The notes under the pieces: generated by a model | Databases searched by the model: none | Told to the model about the DNA's origin: nothing | The model's input: only the letters and a program-made list of their open reading frames with translations | In this document: positions 21,938-32,185 of the stretch, one piece after another | Numbering within the stretch: the first letter of the stretch is position 1 | How the letters are laid out: every line of letters starts with the position of its first letter | Source of the DNA: Lysobacter arenosi | GTDB lineage: Bacteria > Pseudomonadota > Gammaproteobacteria > Xanthomonadales > Xanthomonadaceae | Reading direction: 5' to 3' | NCBI RefSeq assembly: GCF_016613475.2 | Contig: NZ_CP071517.1 | Coordinates: 2,170,001 to 2,234,000 of the forward strand | Length of the DNA stretch: 64,000 nucleotides | Position numbers and translations under genes: made by a program

Positions 21938-22590
21938 CGACGCGAGCGAACCTGGCGCCTGCCCTGGTGCGAACCCTTTCACTGGGCCTTGTCCTCGCCC
22001 TGCTTTCCGGCTGCTCGATCCTGAGCGAAAAGCCAAAGGGCTCCTCGACCATCTACGCTCCCGAGCCGCATGTGCAGCCCGACCCGAGCTGGCCAACGGT
22101 GACCTGGCAGCTGGCGCTGTCGCCACCGGTGGGCGCGCGCGTGATCGAAAGCCTGCGTATCGCGGTGCGGCCGACACCCGGCGAGATCCAGATCTACAGC
22201 GGCGCGCAATGGGCACGACCCCCCTCGGAGATGCTGTCTGACACCCTGCTGCGGACCTTCGAGGACTCCGGGCGCATCGCCGCGGTCGCGCGCCAGGGCA
22301 GCGGCATAGCGGCGGACTTCAGGCTGATACTGGAGATTCGACGCTTCGAATCGGACTACGCCGGGCAGGCCGTGCCGTCTGCAACCATCGAGGTTGCCGC
22401 CAAGCTGCTGCACACGCATGACCAGAAGATCGTCGCCGCGCGCACCTTCCTGCAGGCGCAACCGGCGACGAGCACCGCCGTCGCCGACGTCGCCCGCGCG
22501 TTCGAGCAGTCGCTGGTCGTCGTCGGCCACGACATCGCCGGCTGGACGCTGGTCAGCGGCCAGAACTACAAGCCGGCGAATCGCTCCTGA
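21934..22590 (+). CDS. ABC-type transport auxiliary lipoprotein (PqiC/DUF330-like)
   Basis: 218-residue outer-membrane lipoprotein candidate. The signal sequence ends with the lipobox LLSGC (Cys27). The mature domain has the PqiC-like arrangement: IESLRIAVRPTPGEIQIYSGAQWARPPSEMLSD, an internal LRTFEDSGRIAAV helix and a C-terminal DVARAFEQSLVVV. In PqiABC the lipoprotein docks the MCE tunnel to the outer membrane. Here it replaces an MlaC-type shuttle at the end of an Mla-like operon. Coupled by ATGA to mlaD. Confidence 0.82.
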   Translation: MTTRANLAPALVRTLSLGLVLALLSGCSILSEKPKGSSTIYAPEPHVQPDPSWPTVTWQLALSPPVGARVIESLRIAVRPTPGEIQIYSGAQWARPPSEMLSDTLLRTFEDSGRIAAVARQGSGIAADFRLILEIRRFESDYAGQAVPSATIEVAAKLLHTHDQKIVAARTFLQAQPATSTAVADVARAFEQSLVVVGHDIAGWTLVSGQNYKPANRS

Positions 22591-22605
22591 GGTTGCGGGA
22601 GGGGT

Positions 22606-23196
22606 TCAGGCTCCGAGGATCTGGCGGAACGTCAGGTTGATGCGAGCGCCGATTGGCCGCGCCGTGCGCGGCAGCGCGTGCCGGTAGTTGCGCTGGGTCG
22701 GGCCGGACATCACCAGCAGGCTGCCGTGGGGCAGTTCCAGCGTCAGCCGCTGCTGCGGCTGCGCGCGTGACTTGAGGGCAAAACGCCGCGCCGCCCCCAG
22801 GCTGACCGAGGCGATGACCGGGGCGGCCCCCAGTTCGGGTTCGGCATCGCTGTGCCAGCCCATGGCGTCGTGGCCATCGCGGTAGAGATTGGCCAGCACG
22901 CTGTTGAAGTCCAGGCCCAGCTCCTTGCACAGCCGCTCGCGCACCGGCAACAGCGCCGCAGGCCATGGCCGGGGTTCGAAACGGACGCCGGAGTAGCGGT
23001 AGCCGGTGCCGGCATCGCCGATCCAGCAGCTCAGCCGCGGCGAATCGACCTCGCGGCCGAACAGCCGGATCCGGTGCACTTCCCAGGCCACGTGCTCGCG
23101 CAGTGCCGCGAACAGCGCATCGGCCTGGCCGGGGTCCAGCCAGTGCCGGTCCAGGCGAACTTCGGCATCGGCCAGGGGTAAAGGGGACAGGGGCAT
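22606..23196 (-). CDS. alkB: AlkB-family 2OG-Fe(II) DNA/RNA demethylase
   Basis: 196 residues. The iron ligands are visible as H115 and D117 (in GWHSDAEPEL) and H173 (in YRHALP), with the 2-oxoglutarate-binding Arg pair in RINLTFR (185-191). The short protein and LANLYRDGHDAMGWHSD motif are like the ALKBH2/3-type bacterial enzymes, which repair N1-methyladenine and N3-methylcytosine. Convergent with the PqiC-like gene and divergent from the ETF-QO gene. Confidence 0.87.
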   Translation of the reverse strand: MPLSPLPLADAEVRLDRHWLDPGQADALFAALREHVAWEVHRIRLFGREVDSPRLSCWIGDAGTGYRYSGVRFEPRPWPAALLPVRERLCKELGLDFNSVLANLYRDGHDAMGWHSDAEPELGAAPVIASVSLGAARRFALKSRAQPQQRLTLELPHGSLLVMSGPTQRNYRHALPRTARPIGARINLTFRQILGA

Positions 23197-23310
23197 GCGC
23201 CAACGCTATCACCCCCACCTTGGCCTCCCCTTCGGCGTCGATTTGCCCGCCCCTGCGCAAAACCGCGACAATCCACGGTTGTAAAGCCAGCCGCACGCGG
23301 AGCCGCCAGC

Positions 23311-24939
23311 ATGAGCCAACACGACACCACAGCCGACACGGTCGAGCGCGACGTCATGGAGTACGACGTCGTCACCGTCGGCGCCGGTCCGTCCGGCCTG
23401 GCGTTCGCGATCCGCCTGAAGCAGCTCAATCCCGAGATCTCGGTGTGCGTGATCGAGAAGGCTTCGACGATTGGCGCCCAGATCATCTCCGGCGCGGTGA
23501 TCGAGCCCGGTCCGCTCGACGCGTTGCTGCCGGGCTGGCGCGACAACCCGCCGCCGATCTGCGTGCCGGCGGTCAAGGACGAGTTCTGGCTGCTCAGCAA
23601 GACCGGCCACACCCCGCTGCCGATCCCGCCGGGCATGCACAACCGCGGCAATTTCATCGTCAGCCTCGGCGCGATGTGCGCCTGGCTGGCGCCGCAGGCA
23701 GAAGCCCTGGGCGTCGAGATCTACCCCGGCTTCGCCGCCTCCGAGACCCTGCATGACGCCGACGGCACCGTCGTCGGCGTGCGCATCGGCGACATGGGCG
23801 TGGCCAAGGACGGTTCGCACAAGCCCGGCTACACCGCCGGCATCGACATCCGCGCCAAGGTCACGGTGCTCGCCGAGGGCGCGCGCGGGCATCTCACCAA
23901 GCGTCTGGTCAAGCAGTTCAAGCTCGACGCCGACAGCGACCCGCAGTGTTATTCGATTGGCCTGAAGGAGCTGTGGCAGGTACCGGAAGACCGCGTCGAG
24001 CCGGGCAAGATCGTGCACAGCTTCGGCTGGCCGGCCGACAACCAGACCTACGGTGGCAGCTTCCTCTACCACCTGGACAAGGGCCGCATCGCCCTGGGCT
24101 ACGTCAGCGGCCTCGACTACCCGGATCCGGAGTACAAGCCGTGGGAAGCCTTCCAGCAATGGAAGAACCACCCCTCGGTCAAGCCGCTGCTGGAAGGCGG
24201 CAGCATCCTCTCGGCCGGCGCGCGCGCGATCGCCTGCGGTGGCTGGCAGTCGCTGCCGAAGGTCGAGATGCCGGGCGCGCTGCTGATCGGCGACACCGCC
24301 GGCCTGCTCAACGTTCCCAAGATCAAGGGCACGCACCAGGCAATCCGCTCGGGCATGCTCGCCGCCGAGCACCTGGCCGCCTCGCAGCTGGCGCCGCAGG
24401 GCTTCGACGCGAAGCTTCGCGCTTCCGAAGCGATGGCCGAGCTGAAGAAGGTCCGCAACATCAAGCCCGGCTTCAAGCGCGGCCTGTGGTTCGGCATCCT
24501 CAACTCCGCGTGGGAGACGATCACGGCCGGCCTGTCGCCGTGGACCTTGAAGGTCAAGCCCGACTGGTCGTCGCTGGACAAGGTCGGCGAACACGAATCG
24601 CCCAGGCGTGATTACGTCAACCGCGACCTCGCCCCGCGTGACCGCCTGCAGTCGGTGTATTACGCCGCGACCGAACACGACGAAGACCAGCCGGTGCACC
24701 TGAAGGTGCGCGACACCTCGATCTGCGTCACCCGCTGCGTCGAGGAGTACGACAACCCTTGCACGCGATTCTGCCCGGCCAATGTCTACGAGATCGTCAG
24801 CGACGAGGCTGGAAAGCGACTGCAGATCAACGCCGCCAACTGCGTGCACTGCAAGACCTGCGACATCAAGGACCCGTACGAGATCATCGACTGGGTAACG
24901 CCGGAAGGCGGCTCGGGTCCGAACTACCAGAATCTGTAA
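23311..24939 (+). CDS. Electron transfer flavoprotein-ubiquinone oxidoreductase
   Basis: 542-residue inner-membrane-associated enzyme passing electrons from ETF to ubiquinone. The N-terminal FAD Rossmann motif is VVTVGAGPSGLAFAIRL. The C-terminal 4Fe-4S cluster is marked by CVEEYDNPCTRFCPA and NAANCVHCKTCDIKDP. Length and layout match the family. The ETF subunits it would serve are encoded at 29083-30770. A bidirectional hairpin follows the stop. Confidence 0.94.
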   Translation: MSQHDTTADTVERDVMEYDVVTVGAGPSGLAFAIRLKQLNPEISVCVIEKASTIGAQIISGAVIEPGPLDALLPGWRDNPPPICVPAVKDEFWLLSKTGHTPLPIPPGMHNRGNFIVSLGAMCAWLAPQAEALGVEIYPGFAASETLHDADGTVVGVRIGDMGVAKDGSHKPGYTAGIDIRAKVTVLAEGARGHLTKRLVKQFKLDADSDPQCYSIGLKELWQVPEDRVEPGKIVHSFGWPADNQTYGGSFLYHLDKGRIALGYVSGLDYPDPEYKPWEAFQQWKNHPSVKPLLEGGSILSAGARAIACGGWQSLPKVEMPGALLIGDTAGLLNVPKIKGTHQAIRSGMLAAEHLAASQLAPQGFDAKLRASEAMAELKKVRNIKPGFKRGLWFGILNSAWETITAGLSPWTLKVKPDWSSLDKVGEHESPRRDYVNRDLAPRDRLQSVYYAATEHDEDQPVHLKVRDTSICVTRCVEEYDNPCTRFCPANVYEIVSDEAGKRLQINAANCVHCKTCDIKDPYEIIDWVTPEGGSGPNYQNL

Positions 24940-24956
24940 GGGTCTGTAACCGGGAC

Positions 24957-24985
24957 AAAAAAAGGCCGCCTCGAGGGCGGCCTTT
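24957..24985. terminator. Bidirectional intrinsic terminator
   Basis: AAAGGCCGCC / GGCGGCCTTT, ten paired bases, with a five-base loop. Read on the minus strand, downstream of scoB, the stem is followed by a run of seven T. On the plus strand it ends in TTT, 18 bases after the ETF-QO stop. It serves both convergent genes. Confidence 0.85.
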
Positions 24986-24999
24986 CTCATTGCTGATGG

Positions 25000-25626
25000 T
25001 CAGGACAACGCTACGCCGGTCTTCTCACGCAGCTCGGCCTCGCTGACACCCGGCGCCAGCTCCACCAGCTTCAATCCCTGCGGCGTCACGTCCATCACGG
25101 CCAGCTCGGTGATGATTCGATTGACCACGCCCACGCCGGTCAGCGGCAGCGTGCACTGCGGGAGGATCTTGTGCTCGCCACTCTTGGCGGTGTGCTCCAT
25201 CAGCACGACCACGCGCTTGACGCCGGCGACCAGGTCCATCGCGCCGCCCATGCCCTTGACCATCTTGCCCGGCACCATCCAGTTGGCCAGGTCGCCCTGG
25301 TCGGTGACCTGCATCGCGCCGAGGATCGCCAGGTCGATGTGTCCACCGCGGATCATCGCGAACGAGTCGTGGCTGCCGAAGTAGCTCGCGCCCGGGCGTG
25401 CGGTCACGGTCTGCTTGCCGGCGTTGATCAGGTCGGCGTCGACTTCGGCCTCGGTCGGGAACGGGCCGATGCCGAGCAGGCCGTTCTCGCTCTGCAACCA
25501 CACGTCCATCCCGTCGGGAATGAAGTTGGCCACCAGCGTCGGCAAGCCGATGCCGAGGTTGACGTATGCACCGTCGGTGAGTTCCTGCGCGGCGCGCTGC
25601 GCCATCTGGTCGCGGGTCCAGGCCAT
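25000..25626 (-). CDS. scoB: 3-oxoacid CoA-transferase subunit B
   Basis: 208 residues, beta subunit of succinyl-CoA:3-ketoacid CoA-transferase. It activates acetoacetate or related 3-oxoacids. The catalytic glutamate is E47 in LQSENGLLG, preceded by the oxyanion loop GIGLPTLV. Located 27 bases after scoA on the same strand. The exact 3-oxoacid (acetoacetate or 3-oxoadipate) cannot be settled from sequence by eye; the maiA/fahA genes elsewhere in the window also yield acetoacetate. Confidence 0.9.
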   Translation of the reverse strand: MAWTRDQMAQRAAQELTDGAYVNLGIGLPTLVANFIPDGMDVWLQSENGLLGIGPFPTEAEVDADLINAGKQTVTARPGASYFGSHDSFAMIRGGHIDLAILGAMQVTDQGDLANWMVPGKMVKGMGGAMDLVAGVKRVVVLMEHTAKSGEHKILPQCTLPLTGVGVVNRIITELAVMDVTPQGLKLVELAPGVSEAELREKTGVALS

Positions 25627-25653
25627 GGGTTTGTATCCTCTGATTTCGTGGTG

Positions 25654-26382
25654 TCAGCCGGCGCGCACGGTGCGCTGCTCGATCCGCTTTTCGGGGCTCG
25701 GGTTGTGGACGATGCGGTCCACGTAGATGCCCGGCAGGTGGACCTGGTCGGGGTCGATCTCACCGACCTCGACTAGCTGCTCCACTTCGACGATGCAGAC
25801 CTTGCCGGCCATTGCGCAGGCCGGATTGAAGTTGCGCGCGGTCTTGCGGAACACCAGGTTGCCGGACTTGTCGGCCTTCCAGGCCTTCACCAGCGACACG
25901 TCCGCCTTGAGCGCGGTTTCCATCACGTAGTGCTGGCCGTCGAACTCGCGCGTTTCCTTGCCGTCGGCGACGATCGTGCCGTAGCCGGTGCGGGTGAAGA
26001 AGGCCGGAATGCCGGCGCCGCCCGCACGCAGCCGTTCTGCCAGCGTGCCCTGCGGGTTGAACTCGAGCTCGAGTTCGCCCGAAAGGAACTGGCGCTCGAA
26101 CTCCTTGTTCTCGCCAACGTACGACGAGATCATCTTCTTGATCTGCCGAGTCGTCAGCAGCAGGCCGAGGCCGAAGCCGTCAACGCCGGCGTTGTTCGAA
26201 ATCGCCGTCAGGCCCTTGACCCCACTGTCGCGCAGGGCCTCGATCAATGCCTCGGGAATGCCGCACAGGCCAAAACCGCCGACCGCGAGGGTCTGGTCAT
26301 CGGCGACCACGCCGGCGAGGGCGCTGCGGGCATCGGGAAATACCTTGGACTTGCTGCTGGCGCCGGCTTGCGTCGCGGCCAT
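25654..26382 (-). CDS. scoA: 3-oxoacid CoA-transferase subunit A
   Basis: Alpha subunit, 242 residues from ATG 26382 ([22 protein letters not shown]). The frame is open 39 codons further up, but that part is not family-like. The CoA-transferase motif is [17 protein letters not shown], with [16 protein letters not shown] and [21 protein letters not shown], all conserved in ScoA. Operon with scoB; divergent from the ATP-grasp gene. Confidence 0.9.
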   Translation of the reverse strand: MAATQAGASSKSKVFPDARSALAGVVADDQTLAVGGFGLCGIPEALIEALRDSGVKGLTAISNNAGVDGFGLGLLLTTRQIKKMISSYVGENKEFERQFLSGELELEFNPQGTLAERLRAGGAGIPAFFTRTGYGTIVADGKETREFDGQHYVMETALKADVSLVKAWKADKSGNLVFRKTARNFNPACAMAGKVCIVEVEQLVEVGEIDPDQVHLPGIYVDRIVHNPSPEKRIEQRTVRAG

Positions 26383-26512
26383 GGGGTGACTCCGGTTCGG
26401 GTCTGCGAATCCCGGCAGTTTACCCCGCCGCCCCGCTGCGACCACCGTACCTTCGGGCATGGCACAGGGCCGACTTCCACCGCCCCCCGCTCCTGCCATT
26501 AGACTTCAGCCC

Positions 26513-27433
26513 ATGCCCCGCCTCGCCCTGGTCACCGCGATAGCCGCCGCCGCCCTCGACGACGACCTCGTGCCGCTGCTCGACGCGTGCGCACGCGCCG
26601 GCATCGCCACGCACGTCCGCGCCTGGGACGACCCTACCGTCACCTGGTCGCGATTCGACGCAGTCCTGCTGCGCTCGCCCTGGGACTACACCGAACGGCT
26701 GAGCGAGTTCCTGGGCTGGTGCCGGCACGTGTCGACGCGCAGCAACCTGCTCAATCCGTTGCCGGTTGTCGTGTGGAACACCGACAAACACTACCTCGCC
26801 ACGCTGGCGGACCTCGGCGTGCCGGTGGTTGCCACGCGTTTCGTCGAGCCGGAGATGGAGCCGCTGCCGACCCTGCAGGCCTTCCTGGCCGAACATCCCG
26901 ATGCCGCGGAGTTCGTGGTCAAACCCGCGGTCGGCGCCGGCTCGCGCGACGCGCAGCGCTATTCGCGCGACCAGGAATTCGCCGCGGCCAACCACATCGC
27001 GCGCCTGCTCGAGGCCGATCGCAGCGCGATGCTGCAGCCGTACCTGGCATCGGTCGACCGCGACGGCGAAACCGCGCTGATGTTTTTCGAAGGCCGCTTC
27101 AGCCACGCCATCCGCAAGGGGCCGCTGCTGCAGCGCGACGAAGGGCCGACCGAACATCTGTTCGCGGCCGAGGAGATCACCGCTCGCATCCCGGGCAAGG
27201 ATGAGCTCGCGCTGGCGGACAAGGTCCTCGCCGCGGCAACCGAATGTGTGCACCTGCAATCGCCGTTGACGTACGCGCGCGTCGACCTGATCCGCGACGA
27301 CGACGGCCATGCGCGCCTGCTCGAACTGGAGTTGTGCGAGCCGTCGTTGTTCTTCCTGCACGCGGCCGGCAGCGCCGACCGCTTCGCAACGTTGATGGCG
27401 GACACGCTGCGCCGCAGCGCGTCCGCCTCCTGA
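26513..27433 (+). CDS. ATP-grasp enzyme of unknown substrate (RimK/glutathione synthetase-like)
   Basis: 306 residues. The N-terminal domain carries LLRSPWDYTERLSEFLGW, a motif of a family of small ATP-grasp proteins. EFVVKPAVGAGSRD then supplies the ATP-binding Lys and flexible loop, ALMFFEGRFSHAIRKGP the central strands, and ARVDLIRDDDGHARLLELELCEPSLFF the Mg-binding Glu cluster. It should ligate a carboxylate to an amine or thiol, but the substrate is not evident. It stands alone, convergent with xanB (18 bases apart). Confidence 0.75.
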   Translation: MPRLALVTAIAAAALDDDLVPLLDACARAGIATHVRAWDDPTVTWSRFDAVLLRSPWDYTERLSEFLGWCRHVSTRSNLLNPLPVVVWNTDKHYLATLADLGVPVVATRFVEPEMEPLPTLQAFLAEHPDAAEFVVKPAVGAGSRDAQRYSRDQEFAAANHIARLLEADRSAMLQPYLASVDRDGETALMFFEGRFSHAIRKGPLLQRDEGPTEHLFAAEEITARIPGKDELALADKVLAAATECVHLQSPLTYARVDLIRDDDGHARLLELELCEPSLFFLHAAGSADRFATLMADTLRRSASAS

Positions 27434-27451
27434 GGGCTCAGGACGCCAGGT

Positions 27452-28864
27452 TCACGAGCGCCCGTACACGTCCTCGAGACGGACGATGTCGTCCTCGCCG
27501 AGGTAGCTGCCGGACTGCACTTCGATCAGCTCTACCGGCTCGGTGCCGCGATTGCGCAGGCGGTGGACACTACCGAGCGGGATGTAGGTGCTCTCGTTCT
27601 CGTGCAGGTCGAACACCTTGTCGTCGCAGGTGACTTCGGCGACGCCGGAAACGACGATCCAGTGCTCGGCGCGCTTGTGGTGCTTCTGCAGGCTCAGTGC
27701 CGCGCCGGGCTTGACCACGATGCGCTTGACCTGGAAACGCTCGCCCATGTCGATCGAGTCGTAGCTGCCCCACGGACGGTAGACCTTGCGGTGGAACAGG
27801 TGCTCCTGGCGACCGGCCGCCTTGAGGCGGTCGACAATCGCCTTGACGTCCTGGACGCGGTCCTTGCGTGCCACCAGCGTGGCGTCGGGCGTGTCGATGA
27901 TGACCAGGTCCTCGACGCCGATGGTCGCGATCATCCGACGGTCGGAGGCGCGCACGAGGCTGCCCTTGGTGTCGATGGAGATGACGTCGCCGTCGTGGCG
28001 GTTGTCGTCTTCGTCGCGCTGGGCGACCGACCACAACGACGACCAGGAGCCGATATCGCTCCAGCCACAGCTCACCGGCACGACTGCAGCGCGGTCGGTG
28101 CGCTCCATCACGGCATAGTCGATCGAATCGTTGGGGCTGGCCGCGAACTCGTCCTTGCCGACGCGGATGAAATCCAGGTCGGACTCCGATGCTTCGTAGG
28201 AGGCCTTGGCGGCGGCGAAGATCGCCGGCGCGTGCTTTGCGAGCTCGTCGAGGTAGCTGCGTGCCTTGAACAGGAACATGCCCGAGTTCCAGGCATAGTT
28301 GCCCTGCGCGACGTAACCTTCCGCAGTGGCCAGGTCCGGCTTCTCGACGAAGCGCTCGACCTTGAAGCCGTCGTCGCTGAGTGCTTCGCCGCGCAGGATG
28401 TAACCGTAGCCAGTTTCGGCATAGTCCGGCGTGATGCCGAACGTGACCAGCCAGCCAGCGTCGGCCAGGCCGGTGGCCGCAGCCACGGCATTGCGGAATG
28501 CCGTTTCGTCCTCGATCAGGTGGTCGGCCGGCATCACCAGCAGCGAAGCGTCCGCGTCGTCGGCGATGACGTGCAGGGCCGCCAGGGCGATGGCCGGCGC
28601 GGTGTTGCGCGCCATCGGCTCGAGCAGGATGCCGCCGTTGGCAACACCGACTTCCTGGAGCTGCTCGCCGACCATGAAGCGGTGATCGCCGCTGCACACG
28701 GTTACCGGGGCCTGGGCTCCGGGCAACTTCGAGGCACGTATGACGGTCTCCTGATATAGGGAGCGGTCGCCGATCAGGGCCAGGAACTGTTTGGGCTGGT
28801 TCTGGCGGGACAGCGGCCACAGGCGCGAACCGCTACCGCCGCTTAGGACAACTGGATGAAGCAT
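27452..28864 (-). CDS. xanB: Mannose-1-phosphate guanylyltransferase / mannose-6-phosphate isomerase
   Basis: 470-residue bifunctional enzyme giving GDP-mannose. The N-terminal nucleotidyltransferase has GGSGSRLWPLSR and PKQFLAL (residues 9-29). The C-terminal cupin isomerase domain has RPWGSY, the metal/substrate region KRAEHWIVVSG and SVHRLRNRG. Length and fusion match XanB/ManC/AlgA. Together with cpsG it supplies GDP-mannose for gmd/rmd. It reads away from etfB across a 218-base divergent spacer. Confidence 0.94.
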   Translation of the reverse strand: MLHPVVLSGGSGSRLWPLSRQNQPKQFLALIGDRSLYQETVIRASKLPGAQAPVTVCSGDHRFMVGEQLQEVGVANGGILLEPMARNTAPAIALAALHVIADDADASLLVMPADHLIEDETAFRNAVAAATGLADAGWLVTFGITPDYAETGYGYILRGEALSDDGFKVERFVEKPDLATAEGYVAQGNYAWNSGMFLFKARSYLDELAKHAPAIFAAAKASYEASESDLDFIRVGKDEFAASPNDSIDYAVMERTDRAAVVPVSCGWSDIGSWSSLWSVAQRDEDDNRHDGDVISIDTKGSLVRASDRRMIATIGVEDLVIIDTPDATLVARKDRVQDVKAIVDRLKAAGRQEHLFHRKVYRPWGSYDSIDMGERFQVKRIVVKPGAALSLQKHHKRAEHWIVVSGVAEVTCDDKVFDLHENESTYIPLGSVHRLRNRGTEPVELIEVQSGSYLGEDDIVRLEDVYGRS

Positions 28865-29082
28865 CCTGGCTCCGAACTACTTGAAATACGGCCCCCAAGA
28901 ATAACGGACAGCCCACCCGGCGCGCCAAACACCCAATCGCGACTTTTTCCCAGAATGGACCACCCGTTCATGTGGTATCGGCGCCGGAAGGCCCCGTGCG
29001 CCTGCGTGTGGACCGGCAGTCCGTTAGAATTGGGGGTTCTCGGCCCTCATTGGCCGCGCAACCCCACAGGAACCCCCGAACG

Positions 29083-29829
29083 ATGAAGATTCTCGTCGGC
29101 TACAAGCGCGTGGTGGACTTCAATGTCCGCATCCAAGTCAAGCCGGACGGCTCCGGCGTGGTCACCGACGGCGTCAAGCTGTCGCCCAACCCGTTTGATG
29201 AGATCGCCCTGGAAGAGGCCCTGCGCCTGCGCGACAAGGGCATCGCCACCGAGGTCGTGGTCGCCACGATCGCCCCGGCCGACGCCCAGGCGCACCTGCG
29301 CAATGGCCTGGCCATGGGCGCCAACCGCGCCATCCACGTGGTCAGCGATGCCCCGATCCAGCCACTGACCGCCGCCCGCGCCCTGCTCAAGCTGATCGAG
29401 AAGGAGCAGCCGGACCTGGTGATCCTGGGCAAGCAGGCCATCGACGACGACGCCAACCAGACCGGACAGATGCTGGCCACGCTGTGGGGCCGCCCGCAGG
29501 CCACGTTCGCCTCGAAGCTCGAGGTCGCTGACGGCAAGGCCACGGTCACCCGCGAGGTCGATGCCGGCCTGGAAACGCTGGAAGTCGACCTCCCGGCCGT
29601 GGTCACCACCGACCTGCGCCTCAACGAGCCGCGCTTCATCAAGCTGCCCGACATCATGAAGGCCAAGAGCAAGCCGATGGAGTCCATCGCGTTTGCCGAC
29701 CTCGGCGTCGACACCGGCGACACCCTCAAGACCACCCACTTCGCCGCGCCGGCCAAGCGCAGCAAGGGCGTGATGGTGAAGGACGCGGCCGAACTGGTCG
29801 CCGCACTCAAGCAAAAGGGGCTGCTGTAA
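29083..29829 (+). CDS. etfB: Electron transfer flavoprotein beta subunit
   Basis: 248 residues from ATG 29083 (MKILVGYKRVVDFNVRI), preceded by AGGAACCCCCGA. The AMP-binding ETF-beta core includes NPFDEIALEEALRLRDKG, LAMGANRAIHV, KQAIDDDANQTGQMLA and a C-terminal recognition-loop region (LPDIMKAKSKP). Its stop overlaps the etfA start by one base (TAATG). Known in Xanthomonas as the conserved border of the LPS locus. Confidence 0.95.
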   Translation: MKILVGYKRVVDFNVRIQVKPDGSGVVTDGVKLSPNPFDEIALEEALRLRDKGIATEVVVATIAPADAQAHLRNGLAMGANRAIHVVSDAPIQPLTAARALLKLIEKEQPDLVILGKQAIDDDANQTGQMLATLWGRPQATFASKLEVADGKATVTREVDAGLETLEVDLPAVVTTDLRLNEPRFIKLPDIMKAKSKPMESIAFADLGVDTGDTLKTTHFAAPAKRSKGVMVKDAAELVAALKQKGLL

Positions 29830-30770
29830 TGAGCAAGGTACTCATCGTCGCCGAACACCTGGACGGAAAGCTCAACGCATCGACCGCCAAGTGCGTGTCC
29901 GCCGCGCAGGCGCTCAAGCCCGAGACCATCGACATCCTGGTGCTGGCCGCCGATCCGGCCGCCGTCGCTGCGCAGGCCGCGCAGATCGCCGGCGTCGGCA
30001 AGGTCCTGACCGTCGCCAACGCCGCCAACGCCAATGCCATCGCCCAGGTGCTGGCACCGCAGGTGGCCAAGGCCGCCGCAGGCTACAGCCATGTGTTCGG
30101 CCCGAGCACGACCTTCGGCAAGGACCTGATGCCTTGTGTCGCCGCGCTGCTCGGCGTGGCCCAGGTGTCGGACGTGATGGCGGTGGAAAGCAGCCATACC
30201 TTCAAGCGCCCGATTTACGCCGGCAACGCGATCATCACCGTCGAGGCGCCCAGCGACCACGCCGTGGTCGCGACCGTGCGCACGGCCTCGTGGCCGGAAG
30301 CCAGCAAGGGCGGCAGCGCAACGGTCGAGGCGCTCGCTGTCGAGGCCACACTGCCGAGCCACACCCGCTACGTCGGCCTGGCTGCCGGCAAGTCCGACCG
30401 CCCTGACCTGCAGAGCGCCAAGCGCGTGGTCTCCGGTGGCCGCGGCGTCGGCTCGGCCGAGAACTTCAAGATCGTCTACGACCTGGCTGACAAGCTCGGT
30501 GCCGCGGTCGGCGCCTCGCGCGCGGCGGTCGATGCCGGCTACGTGCCCAACGAGCTCCAGGTTGGCCAGACCGGCAAGATCATCGCGCCGGAGCTGTACA
30601 TCGCCGTCGGCATCTCGGGCGCCATCCAGCACCTGACAGGCATCAAGGACGCTGGCACGATCGTCGCGATCAACAAGGATGGCGATGCGCCGATCTTCGA
30701 GATTGCCGACATCGGGCTGGTCGGGGACCTGTTCGCCCTGCTGCCCGAACTCGAGCGCGCACTGGCCTGA
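29829..30770 (+). CDS. etfA: Electron transfer flavoprotein alpha subunit
   Basis: 313 residues, binds FAD and pairs with EtfB. The C-terminal FAD-binding signature is [45 protein letters not shown] (split across several short conserved blocks), preceded by [13 protein letters not shown] and [18 protein letters not shown]. It donates electrons to the ETF-QO at 23311. cpsG follows after 17 bases in the same direction, so the O-antigen genes may be read from this transcript. Confidence 0.95.
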   Translation: MSKVLIVAEHLDGKLNASTAKCVSAAQALKPETIDILVLAADPAAVAAQAAQIAGVGKVLTVANAANANAIAQVLAPQVAKAAAGYSHVFGPSTTFGKDLMPCVAALLGVAQVSDVMAVESSHTFKRPIYAGNAIITVEAPSDHAVVATVRTASWPEASKGGSATVEALAVEATLPSHTRYVGLAAGKSDRPDLQSAKRVVSGGRGVGSAENFKIVYDLADKLGAAVGASRAAVDAGYVPNELQVGQTGKIIAPELYIAVGISGAIQHLTGIKDAGTIVAINKDGDAPIFEIADIGLVGDLFALLPELERALA

Positions 30771-30787
30771 CGGGGACATACACACAG

Positions 30788-32134
30788 ATGGAATTGCGCT
30801 GCTTCAAGGCATATGACGTACGTGGTCGGGTTCCCGATGAGCTCAACGAGGACCTGGCCCGACGGATTGGCCATGCCACTGCCGACGTGCTCGGGCCCGG
30901 ACCGGTTGTGCTGGGAAGGGACGTGCGCCTGAGCAGCCCGGGGTTGCAGGCCGCGCTCGCAGAAGGGCTGATGGCGGCTGGCCGGGACGTCATCGACATC
31001 GGCCTGGGCGGCACCGAGGAGGTCTACTTCCAGACGTTCCACCTCGGCGCCGCCGGTGGAATCATGGTGACCGCCAGCCACAACCCGATGGATTACAACG
31101 GACTGAAACTCGTACGCGAAGGCTCCCGTCCGATCAGTGGCGATTCGGGCTTGTTCGCCATTCGCGACGCCGCCGCGCGGGGCGAGTTCATCGATGCCCC
31201 CGTGCGCGGGACCCTGCGCACGAGCGAAGACAAGTCGGCCTACATCGAGCACCTGCTGGGTTATGTCGACCGCTCGAAGTTGAAGCCGTTGAAGATCGTG
31301 GTCAACTCCGGCAATGGCGGTGCTGGCCTGGTCATCGACCAGCTTGCCCCGCACCTGCCGTTCGAGTTCATCCGCATCCAGCACGAGCCCGACGGCAGCT
31401 TCCCCAACGGCATCCCGAATCCGCTGCTGCCGGAGAACCGCGATGCGACCGCTGTTGCGGTCCGTGAGCACGGCGCCGACTTCGGCATTGCCTGGGACGG
31501 CGATTTCGACCGCTGTTTCTTTTTCGATGCGGATGGTCGCTTCATCGAGGGCTACTACCTCGTCGGCCTGCTGGCGACGGCGTTGCTGGCGCGCAATCCG
31601 GGCGAAAAGATCATCCACGACCCGCGCCTGACCTGGAACACCATCGAGATGGTGCGCAAGGCCGGTGGCGTCCCGGTGCAGAGCAAGACCGGCCATGCCT
31701 TCATCAAGGAACGCATGCGCGCCGAGAACGCCATCTATGGCGGCGAGATGAGCGCGCATCACTACTTCCGCGACTTCGCCTACTGTGATTCGGGGATGAT
31801 TCCCTGGCTGTTGCTCGCCGACCTGATCTCGCAAACCGGGCAGTCGCTCGCGGACATGGTGGAGGATCGGATGGCAGCCTACCCATGCAGTGGTGAGATC
31901 AACTTCAGGGTGGACGATGCGAAGGCCTCGATCGATCGCGTGATGGCACACTTCGCGCCGCTTGCACCCGCTGTCGACCACACCGACGGCACCAGCGCCG
32001 ATTTCGGTGACTGGCGGTTCAATCTTCGCAGCTCCAACACAGAACCGCTGCTGAGGCTGAACGTCGAAACCAGGCACGCCCCCGAACTGCTGCAGGTGCA
32101 TACCAATGAGCTGTCCGACTTGATTCGCCGCTGA
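30788..32134 (+). CDS. cpsG: Phosphomannomutase
   Basis: 448-residue alpha-D-phosphohexomutase converting mannose-6-phosphate to mannose-1-phosphate. The phosphoserine is S97 in [12 protein letters not shown], the metal loop is [13 protein letters not shown], the sugar-binding loop [19 protein letters not shown] and the phosphate site [12 protein letters not shown]. The [12 protein letters not shown] stretch is as in CpsG/ManB. It is the first gene of the island on the etfA side. Confidence 0.92.
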   Translation: MELRCFKAYDVRGRVPDELNEDLARRIGHATADVLGPGPVVLGRDVRLSSPGLQAALAEGLMAAGRDVIDIGLGGTEEVYFQTFHLGAAGGIMVTASHNPMDYNGLKLVREGSRPISGDSGLFAIRDAAARGEFIDAPVRGTLRTSEDKSAYIEHLLGYVDRSKLKPLKIVVNSGNGGAGLVIDQLAPHLPFEFIRIQHEPDGSFPNGIPNPLLPENRDATAVAVREHGADFGIAWDGDFDRCFFFDADGRFIEGYYLVGLLATALLARNPGEKIIHDPRLTWNTIEMVRKAGGVPVQSKTGHAFIKERMRAENAIYGGEMSAHHYFRDFAYCDSGMIPWLLLADLISQTGQSLADMVEDRMAAYPCSGEINFRVDDAKASIDRVMAHFAPLAPAVDHTDGTSADFGDWRFNLRSSNTEPLLRLNVETRHAPELLQVHTNELSDLIRR

Positions 32135-32185
32135 CAGACCAACCAGCAGGTGCAGGACGATCACGGACGGCGCATCAGGAGGGAT

